DNA from: Erysipelotrichaceae bacterium UBA4808
GTDB lineage: Bacteria; Bacillota_I; Bacilli_A; Erysipelotrichales; Erysipelotrichaceae
Direction: 5' to 3'
DNA: 11,426 nucleotides
Assembly (NCBI GenBank): GCA_002402585.1
Contig: DHGC01000098.1
Span: 1 to 11,426 of the forward strand
In this document: positions 5,809 through 11,426 of the stretch, piece by piece
Position numbering within the stretch: the first letter of the stretch is position 1
Layout of the letters: each line of letters opens with the position of its first letter
The notes under the pieces: generated by a model
What the model saw: only the letters and a program-made list of their open reading frames with translations
Told to the model about the DNA's origin: nothing
Databases searched by the model: none
Program-made: the position numbers and the translations under genes

Positions 5809-6387
5809 ATGCAGAAGAAAAATCTAGCGCAGCTTATTCTTGGAGATTGGAATACGAAGACAGTGGTTGGAGTTGCGATTGGGGCAGCCTTGTTTGGGGT
5901 TTTGATGGTCTATGGTGGCGTCAAAGTCTTCACCAATACCAATCTGACCACAGCGATGTTGATTCCGGTCATTGTAGGGGCTATGTTTGGCCCCGTGCCA
6001 GCTTTGGTGGCTTGTTTCTTTGGGAATGTCATCGCCGATTTGATCGGGGGTTGGGGTTTCTGGTTTGATTGGTCGATTGGCAATGGTGTCCTAGGCTTCT
6101 TTGTGGGTTTATTGCCATTGTATGGTGCCGATATCAATAAAGGCATCTTTACGGTTAAACATGCGATCATCTTTGCAGTGATTGCGGTCTTGGGCAATGC
6201 TTTGGCTTTTGGTGTTGTCACACCTTTATTCACGCTCTTGTTCTTTGGGGGCGAATTGAATATCACCTTCTTACAATCCTTAACCGGTGGGGCCTCCAAT
6301 GTCTTGGTTCTCACCGTGTTGGGCATTCCTTTGTTATTTGCTTTGGCAAAACGCAACGCAAGTTCACAGAATTTGGTCAAAGAGTAA
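5809..6387 (+). CDS. ECF transporter S-component, UPF0397 family
   Basis: A 192-residue hydrophobic protein with about five or six membrane helices. The UPF0397 pattern is clear: KTVVGVAIGAALFGVL (17-32), TNTNLTTAMLIPVIVGAMFGPV (42-63), FFGNVIADLIGGWGFWFDWSIGNGVLG-type residues at 70-96, then a C-terminal helix and short basic tail. S-components bind the substrate and dock on EcfA/EcfT. Automatic annotation often calls this family riboflavin-specific, which I do not think is supported here. The Met T-box upstream and SAM-splitting enzymes downstream point to a methionine- or SAM-related substrate. AAGGAG (5794-5799) lies nine bases upstream of the ATG. The ATPase gene follows after one base. 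Family call firm, substrate inferred. Confidence 0.85.
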   Translation: MQKKNLAQLILGDWNTKTVVGVAIGAALFGVLMVYGGVKVFTNTNLTTAMLIPVIVGAMFGPVPALVACFFGNVIADLIGGWGFWFDWSIGNGVLGFFVGLLPLYGADINKGIFTVKHAIIFAVIAVLGNALAFGVVTPLFTLLFFGGELNITFLQSLTGGASNVLVLTVLGIPLLFALAKRNASSQNLVKE

Positions 6388-6388
6388 C

Positions 6389-8080
6389 ATGTCTAGTGAA
6401 CCCTTGATTGTCTTCGACCATTTCAGTTTCCGCTATGCTTCACAACAAGTGGAAACCCTTAAAGACATTCATCTCACCCTTCATAAAGGTGAGAAGGTTT
6501 TGATCATCGGTCAAAGCGGTAGTGGGAAGAGTACTTTGGTTCATTGCATCAATGGCTTGATTCCCAATTCATTCAAGGGTGAAATCAGTGGTTCGTGTAC
6601 TGTTGCTGGCATGGATATCAGCCGTGCCAGCATCTTTTCTTTGAGTAAACAGGTGGGCACGGTGCTTCAAGATTCCGATGCCCAGTTTGTAGCCTTGAGT
6701 GTGGGGGAGGATGTGGCTTTTGCCCTCGAGAATCAAGCGATTGAAAGAAAAGAAATGATTCCCTTGGTCAAGAAGGCGACCGATAAAGTTGGCATGTCCG
6801 ATTTCTTGATGCAAGTACCGTATACCCTTTCAGGTGGTCAGAAACAAAAAGTCTCCTTAGCCGGTGTCTTGCATGAGAATGTGAGTATCCTTCTTTTTGA
6901 TGAACCTTTGGCCAGTCTAGATCCCTATTCCGGCATGCAGGCAATTGAACTCATCGATACGATTCATCAAGAAGATCGAACCGTGATCATTGTCGAACAT
7001 CGTCTAGAAGATGTCATGCATCGTGAAATTGATCGGGTTATCGTCATGCATGAAGGGGAAATCGTCTATGATGGTGAACTGAATGCATTGTTAAAGGCGA
7101 ATATCCTCGTAAAGTATGGCTTACGTGAGCCTTTGTATCTACAAGCCTTGAATTATGCCAAGATTCCATTTGATAAATTTGAAGATGTGACGAACATCCA
7201 GAAGATCGATTTCAGTAATGTGCAAAATGAATTGAAGACCTTTGTACCGAAACAGATGCATAAATATATTGATCACTCAGAAATACTCTTACGGGTTAAA
7301 AATGTAAGTTTTGCCTACGATGAAAAACCTGTTCTAAAAGAGATCAACTTCACGGTCTATCGGGGTGAACGACTTGCCTTTGTAGGTAAAAATGGGGCAG
7401 GAAAGAGCACGATGGCCAAACTCCTCTGTGCTTTTGTTCGACCGAATAAAGGTTCGATTGAACTCAACACTACCGACATCAAAGTCATGACCATCAAAGA
7501 AGTGGGACAAAGAATCGGATATGTCATGCAGAATCCAAATCACATGATCGTCAAACACTTGATCAAAGATGAAGTGCGCTTTGCTTTGGAGAATCAAAGT
7601 TTAACTACTGAACAAATCGATGTCCGGGTTGAAGATGCCCTCAAGATTTGTGGTCTTCATTCCATGCGTAATTGGCCAGTTTCCGCAGTAAGCTATGGAC
7701 AGCGCAAACGCATTACGGTTGCGGCGATATTGGCTTTAAAGCCCGATATTTTAATTTTGGATGAACCGACATCCGGTCAAGATTATGCGCATTATTCGGA
7801 AATCATGGACTTCTTGGATCAGTTGAACAAGGACCATGGCATCACCTTTATCTTCATTACCCATGATATGCATCTGGCCATCGAGTACACCGATCGTGCT
7901 TTGGTGTTTGCGGATGGAGCGTTGATTGCGGATGATGAGATTCAAGCCATCATGGCGAATCAAGCGATCATACAGAAGGCTAATCTTAAGCAGACATCAC
8001 TTTATTATTTGGCGCAAGCATGTGATCTAAATGCAGAAACCTTCATTCGTTCCTTTATTGAACATCGGAGTCAATCATGA
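6389..8080 (+). CDS. Two-domain ECF transporter ATPase (fused EcfA-EcfA')
   Basis: A 563-residue fusion of two ABC ATPase domains. Domain 1: Walker A GQSGSGKST (41-49), Q-loop near Q94, signature LSGGQ (147-151), Walker B ILLFDEP (167-173), H204. Domain 2: Walker A GKNGAGKST (333-341), Q381, signature VSYGQ (434-438), Walker B LILDEP (455-460), H492. The second signature has SYGQ for the canonical SGGQ, so the two nucleotide sites are probably unequal. A linker near 235-295 joins them. The ATG at 6389 is chosen because it falls one base after the S-component stop and the protein then begins just ahead of a normal ABC strand; the frame stays open further upstream but only inside the S-component gene. 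It energises import together with EcfT and overlaps that gene by four bases. Confidence 0.92.
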   Translation: MSSEPLIVFDHFSFRYASQQVETLKDIHLTLHKGEKVLIIGQSGSGKSTLVHCINGLIPNSFKGEISGSCTVAGMDISRASIFSLSKQVGTVLQDSDAQFVALSVGEDVAFALENQAIERKEMIPLVKKATDKVGMSDFLMQVPYTLSGGQKQKVSLAGVLHENVSILLFDEPLASLDPYSGMQAIELIDTIHQEDRTVIIVEHRLEDVMHREIDRVIVMHEGEIVYDGELNALLKANILVKYGLREPLYLQALNYAKIPFDKFEDVTNIQKIDFSNVQNELKTFVPKQMHKYIDHSEILLRVKNVSFAYDEKPVLKEINFTVYRGERLAFVGKNGAGKSTMAKLLCAFVRPNKGSIELNTTDIKVMTIKEVGQRIGYVMQNPNHMIVKHLIKDEVRFALENQSLTTEQIDVRVEDALKICGLHSMRNWPVSAVSYGQRKRITVAAILALKPDILILDEPTSGQDYAHYSEIMDFLDQLNKDHGITFIFITHDMHLAIEYTDRALVFADGALIADDEIQAIMANQAIIQKANLKQTSLYYLAQACDLNAETFIRSFIEHRSQS

Positions 8081-8922
8081 AGCAGTTTGTCATCAATGTC
8101 ACACCAGGTCCAACCTTTCTTCATCATCTAACGGGGAAGACCAAGGTCATGTTGTTTGGAGCTTTTATCTTTTATACTTTGATGTCGTTTGATGTGCGTT
8201 TGCTGTTGCCTTTGTTCATCTTGAGCTTGATCGCACTCTTCAGTTTGAAGCCCAGTTGGAAAGTCGTCATTGCGTTGTTCACATTTATCTTCTTTATGAA
8301 TCTGATCAACTTGGTTCTCTTTTGGTTGGTGGATCCAGATGTGGGTCAATACTATACGACAGAAACGCGAACCATTCTTTACTCTTTTGGAAACTTCTTT
8401 TTGAGTCGAGAAACATTCTGGTATCTGTTGATTCGTCAACTCAAACTGATGACCAGCTTTATGGTTTCACTAACATTCATTCTAGCCATCACGCCTTCTG
8501 AATTTGCGGCGGGTTTATATGGTTTAGGTTTACCCTATAAAGTATGTACGGTGGTATCCTTAGCTTTTCGTTATATTCCAGATATTGCGAATGATTATGA
8601 AAACATCAAGATATCGCTTCAAGCCCGTGGTTTGGAAATGGATAAGCGTAAACTCAATCTCTTCAAACGTTTAAAGGACAATCTCTTTATTTTATTGCCT
8701 TTGATCATCAGTTCATTTGATCGCATTGGCAATATTGCGAATGCATTGGATTTAAGAGCTTATGGTCTATTGAAGAAACGGACCTATTACGCTGAACACG
8801 AACCCACCAGAGCGGATCATTTCTTTCGTTTCATCGCAATCGCAGTCTTGTTATTCAGTTTTGCTTGGATCGGATCACGGATGATATGGCCTCCTGTCAC
8901 ACAAATGTGGACCCCCTTTTAA
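8077..8922 (+). CDS. ecfT: ECF transporter transmembrane component EcfT
   Basis: A 281-residue membrane protein with helices at about 24-57, 62-85, 121-150, 203-214 and 251-268. The cytoplasmic coupling motifs of EcfT are visible as LQARGLEMD (ARG at 183-185) and ALDLRAYG (RAYG at 227-230); these short Arg motifs dock into the ATPase grooves. The second is RAYG where ARG is common. It starts in an ATGA overlap with the ATPase gene and its stop codon overlaps the AAGGAG of the next gene. With the preceding S-component and fused ATPase it forms a complete dedicated ECF importer. Confidence 0.9.
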   Translation: MKQFVINVTPGPTFLHHLTGKTKVMLFGAFIFYTLMSFDVRLLLPLFILSLIALFSLKPSWKVVIALFTFIFFMNLINLVLFWLVDPDVGQYYTTETRTILYSFGNFFLSRETFWYLLIRQLKLMTSFMVSLTFILAITPSEFAAGLYGLGLPYKVCTVVSLAFRYIPDIANDYENIKISLQARGLEMDKRKLNLFKRLKDNLFILLPLIISSFDRIGNIANALDLRAYGLLKKRTYYAEHEPTRADHFFRFIAIAVLLFSFAWIGSRMIWPPVTQMWTPF

Positions 8923-8931
8923 GGAGCAAGG

Positions 8932-10260
8932 ATGATAAAGCTAGAAGAACTTCTCGAATTATTAAGCATCAAAAGCGTTTATGATGAAACGACGATCACA
9001 GCGTCTGAACCTTATGGCAAAGGGATCGCAAAAGCCCTTGCGTTCATGCGTGATCTCGCATTGAAACATGGCATGCGTGTGGAAGATTATGATGGACATG
9101 CGCTTGCGATCTGTTATGGCGATCAAGATGAACGCATCGATGTGGTATCGCATTTGGATGTCGTATCTGCGGAGGATTGGGAAGAAGATCCATTCACTCC
9201 ACGCATCATTGATGGAAATATCCTTGCGCGTGGAACACAGGATATGAAGAGTGCCGCATATCTGACACTCAGAGCGCTGATTGAAATCAAAGAGAAGAAG
9301 TTGCCGCTCAAACGTCAAGTTCGTGTTGTGTTGGGCACGGATGAAGAGCGCACCATGGAAGACATCGTCTACTATGTCAAAAAAGCTGGCCAACCCCAAT
9401 TCGCATTCACACCGGATGGAGCTTTTCCACTCTCTATCGGAGAGAAAGGGGCACTCATGTGGCACATTCAAGGTCAGATCGAAAGCCCCATTGTTGAGAT
9501 GAAGGGTGGGACACAGTGTAATGTAATCGCACCCCACTGTTCATTCACAGTACCGTATGCGTTCAAGGGTTTGATCCATCAGACGACGGAAGCGCTTGGG
9601 TTCAAGCTTGTGTGTGTAGAGGACCAAGAACTTTTACACTATACCTTCACAGGCGTTGCGGGGCATGCCTCGCGTCCGGAAAGTGGACACAATGCGATTG
9701 TGGACGCATTGCAGGTCTTGGCTTTGTGTTTCCCCAAGACAGGCTTTAAGAAACTTTATGAGACCTTCGCAAGTCCATATGCAAAAGAGACGAATCTAGC
9801 GTATGACATTGCACCCATGGGTCCTTTAACCCTTAATTTAGGTGTGTGTTCGATTCAAGAGGGTGTCTTTGAAGCGGATGTGGATTGTCGTTATCCTTAT
9901 GGTGTTACATCCGAAGAACTGACCCAATTATTAAGGCAAAACTTGCCGGGTTTCAACGTCTCGCTACCCTACGATGCCATTCCTTTCTTGAATGACATCC
10001 AATCGCCCTTTATTCAAACCTGTCTAAGGCATTATCGAGCGACTTTCATTGATGATCGCGATCCTTTCATCTCAGGGGGTGTGACGTACGGGAAGGTCAT
10101 TCAACCTTGTATCGCATTTGGACCCCTCTTACCTGGACGCATCAGTCTTGCCCATCAAAAGAATGAGTCCATTGCCATTGAAGATCTAGAACTTCTTTAT
10201 CCCTTTTATCGGGATGTCCTAATAAAACTTGCCAATTGTGAGGAGGAAACATATGCCTAA
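8932..10260 (+). CDS. M20-family metallopeptidase, PepV-like (Xaa-His dipeptidase type)
   Basis: A 442-residue M20 enzyme with the dinuclear zinc ligands in order: H74 and D76 in SHLDVV, bridging D104 in ARGTQDMKS, catalytic/ligand E138-E139 in GTDEER, D162 in FTPDGAFP, and H408 in LAHQKNES. The FTPDGAFPLSIGEKG stretch resembles PepV dipeptidases rather than DapE or ArgE. The usual DDKG is DMKS here, keeping the metal Asp but losing the Gly. The length is slightly below PepV (about 470). No signal peptide is seen, so it should act in the cytoplasm. Its place between an ECF importer and SAM-cleaving enzymes under a Met T-box suggests release of methionine from an imported dipeptide or related amide; this is inference. 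AAGGAG (8921-8926) fixes the start. It overlaps the next gene by eight bases. Confidence 0.85.
   Translation: MIKLEELLELLSIKSVYDETTITASEPYGKGIAKALAFMRDLALKHGMRVEDYDGHALAICYGDQDERIDVVSHLDVVSAEDWEEDPFTPRIIDGNILARGTQDMKSAAYLTLRALIEIKEKKLPLKRQVRVVLGTDEERTMEDIVYYVKKAGQPQFAFTPDGAFPLSIGEKGALMWHIQGQIESPIVEMKGGTQCNVIAPHCSFTVPYAFKGLIHQTTEALGFKLVCVEDQELLHYTFTGVAGHASRPESGHNAIVDALQVLALCFPKTGFKKLYETFASPYAKETNLAYDIAPMGPLTLNLGVCSIQEGVFEADVDCRYPYGVTSEELTQLLRQNLPGFNVSLPYDAIPFLNDIQSPFIQTCLRHYRATFIDDRDPFISGGVTYGKVIQPCIAFGPLLPGRISLAHQKNESIAIEDLELLYPFYRDVLIKLANCEEETYA
10241..10246 (+). promoter_or_regulatory. Shine-Dalgarno that sets the start of the first DUF62 gene
   Basis: AGGAGG lies six bases before the ATG at 10253 and inside the last codons of the M20 gene. 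It rules out the upstream in-frame ATG at 10229, which would add eight residues not seen in the family. Confidence 0.85.
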
Positions 10261-11092
10261 AACCATCGTTTTTCAATCAGATTTTACTTACAAAGAAGGC
10301 GCTGTAGCGGCCATGTATGGGGTGGTTAAGCAAGTCGATCCAGAATTGGAAATCATCGACTTGACCCACGAGATTCCTAAGTTTGATATTTGGTCGGCTT
10401 CGTTCAGGCTTCACCAAGTCGTACCATTTTGGCCAAGAGGCACGGTCTTTGTGAGTGTCGTGGATCCAGGTGTTGGGACAGCGCGCAAAGCTTGTGTTGC
10501 GAAAACCAAACGAGGACACTATATCGTCACACCCGATAATAAGACTTTGACGCACATTGCGAAGTTCATTGGGATTGAAACCGTCAGAGAGATTCCTGCA
10601 GATCTACGCTTCGCATCACCTTATAAGACAGCCGTTTTTCATGGCCGTGATGTGTTTGGCTATGTGGGTGCGCTGCTTGCAAGTGGTCAAATCGAATTTG
10701 AGGAACTTGGTATTGCATACACAGATTATCAAACATATGTTTTGGAAGAACCACGAATTGAAGAGGATAAGCTTGTGGGTATTGTGGAAATCATGGATCC
10801 TAATTTTGGCAATGCTTGGACCAATATTCCAATCACTTGGACGAAACAACTCGGCATTGAATACAATGATCTGGTTGAAGTGGATATTTATGAGAAAGAA
10901 CGATTGGCTTTACAGTTGATCGTGCCGTATAAATCTACCTTTGGAGGTGTGCATGTGAATGAAGCCGTGATGTATGCGAATGAGCTTGAATGTTTGGCAT
11001 TGGCCATCAATCAAGGTTCCTTCATCCATACCTATCATATTGACCAAGGACCCGATTGGTGCATTCGCATCCGCAAGGCAAGTTATGTCTAA
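10253..11092 (+). CDS. SAM hydroxide adenosyltransferase (DUF62 family), first copy
   Basis: A 279-residue DUF62 protein. The family splits S-adenosylmethionine with water into adenosine and L-methionine, and is related to fluorinase and chlorinase. The Asp-Arg-His triad known from archaeal members is present as D71 and R78 in VVDPGVGTAR and H130 in FHGRDVF. Also seen are the N-terminal QSDF (D10), TPDN (93-96), MDPNFGNAWTNI (181-192) and the C-terminal NQGSF (253-257). Deviations from the family pattern are SDFT for SDFG and TPDNK for PDNG. It starts eight bases inside the M20 gene at an ATGCCTAA overlap and ends with ATGTCTAA overlapping a second copy. Family members form trimers with active sites at the interfaces. 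The Met T-box ahead of the operon fits the reaction product. Confidence 0.88.
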   Translation: MPKTIVFQSDFTYKEGAVAAMYGVVKQVDPELEIIDLTHEIPKFDIWSASFRLHQVVPFWPRGTVFVSVVDPGVGTARKACVAKTKRGHYIVTPDNKTLTHIAKFIGIETVREIPADLRFASPYKTAVFHGRDVFGYVGALLASGQIEFEELGIAYTDYQTYVLEEPRIEEDKLVGIVEIMDPNFGNAWTNIPITWTKQLGIEYNDLVEVDIYEKERLALQLIVPYKSTFGGVHVNEAVMYANELECLALAINQGSFIHTYHIDQGPDWCIRIRKASYV

Positions 11093-11426
11093 GATCTTAG
11101 TTCTGCAATCGGACTTTGGAATCGTGGATGGGGCAGTGAGCGCCATGATCGGGGTTGCCTTAAGTGTCGATGATTCTTTGAAGATCTTTGATTTGAGTCA
11201 CTCCATATCGCCTTTTAACATTCATGAGGCATCGTATCGCTTATTACAATCTTTACAATACTGGCCAGAAGAATCTGTGTTTGTAAGTGTCGTAGACCCA
11301 GGGGTTGGATCGAAGCGTAATTCGGTCGTAGTGCGTACACGAGAGAATCACATCGTTGTGACACCGAACAATGGGACACTGTCGCATTTGAAAAAGTTTA
11401 TTGGCATTGAAGAAGTGTATGAAATC
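11085..11426 (+). CDS. SAM hydroxide adenosyltransferase (DUF62 family), second copy, cut by window edge
   Basis: The first 114 residues of a tandem paralogue; the frame is open to the last base. It starts MSKILVLQSDFG and includes VFVSVVDPGVGSKR (D71 and R78 of the catalytic set, same spacing as the first copy) and VVTPNNGTLSHLKKFIGIE. It keeps the family SDFG that the first copy lacks, but has TPNNG where the first copy has TPDNK. The catalytic His would lie beyond the window. It overlaps the first copy by eight bases (ATGTCTAA) and has only a weak ribosome site, so translation is probably coupled. Tandem duplication followed by divergence is the simplest origin. Confidence 0.85.
   Translation, partial: MSKILVLQSDFGIVDGAVSAMIGVALSVDDSLKIFDLSHSISPFNIHEASYRLLQSLQYWPEESVFVSVVDPGVGSKRNSVVVRTRENHIVVTPNNGTLSHLKKFIGIEEVYEI

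Noticed and set aside
5910..6380. 156-residue minus-strand frame opposite the S-component
   Set aside because: It is the Lys/Pro-rich antisense of a membrane protein gene, with no ribosome site and no known fold.
6287..6388. N-terminal extension of the ECF ATPase from the ATG at 6287
   Set aside because: It would overlap the S-component gene by about 100 bases and add residues that match no ABC family. The ATG at 6389 gives the normal length and junction.
8962..9537. 191-residue open frame on the minus strand inside the M20 gene
   Set aside because: The plus-strand gene has all M20 metal motifs, a strong ribosome site and operon coupling. The antisense frame shows no recognisable domain and is a coding shadow.
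10229..10252. Upstream ATG for the first DUF62 gene
   Set aside because: It adds eight residues and has no ribosome site, whereas AGGAGG is well placed for the ATG at 10253.

Overview
The window comes from a low-to-moderate GC Bacillota genome. Evidence for this is the A/G-rich Shine-Dalgarno sites (AGGAGG, AAGGAG), consensus sigma-A promoters, a T-box leader, and an ECF transporter with a fused two-domain ATPase. The general look (SixA/CHAD pair, UPF0397 ECF module, PepV-like dipeptidase) would fit Erysipelotrichia or a neighbouring group, but no taxonomic marker is present, so placement below the phylum is a guess. The order is accessory-metabolic and shows no mobile elements, rRNA, tRNA or CRISPR.

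Layout. (1) Bases 1-69: last codons of an upstream gene and its Rho-independent terminator. (2) 97-1406: an extended -10 promoter and two overlapping genes, a SixA-type phosphohistidine phosphatase and a CHAD-domain protein. (3) 1463-3911: a tightly coupled trio, a Gfo/Idh/MocA oxidoreductase, a UPF0303/HbpS-like small protein and a second Gfo/Idh/MocA oxidoreductase resembling E. coli YhhX. (4) A 14-bp perfect hairpin at 3911-3945 ends this operon and the convergent gene. (5) Minus strand 5236-3923: a TcyP-type cystine symporter. (6) 5237-5808: a divergent regulatory region. (7) 5809 to the window end: a plus-strand operon of UPF0397 ECF S-component, two-domain ECF ATPase, EcfT, M20 dipeptidase-like enzyme and two tandem SAM hydroxide adenosyltransferases (DUF62), the last cut by the window edge.

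The divergent region is the most interesting part. Leftward, a consensus promoter drives a leader that encodes a 15-residue peptide, MRIRVLRMVCCHNRC, behind a strong ribosome binding site. It is followed by mutually exclusive antiterminator and terminator hairpins, then the cystine transporter gene. This looks like classical ribosome-mediated transcription attenuation sensing Cys-tRNA, an unusual device in Bacillota. Rightward, a second consensus promoter drives a complete T-box leader. Its specifier reads AUG (Met), and its TGGT acceptor-binding bulge fits a tRNA with A73, as tRNA-Met has.

Taken together, 3.9-11.4 kb reads as a sulfur amino acid acquisition island. Cystine import is governed by cysteine supply. 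An ECF importer plus SAM-splitting enzymes is governed by methionine supply. The DUF62 reaction (SAM + water to adenosine + L-methionine) makes a SAM- or methionine-related substrate for the ECF system a reasonable hypothesis, in contrast with the riboflavin label often attached to UPF0397 proteins.
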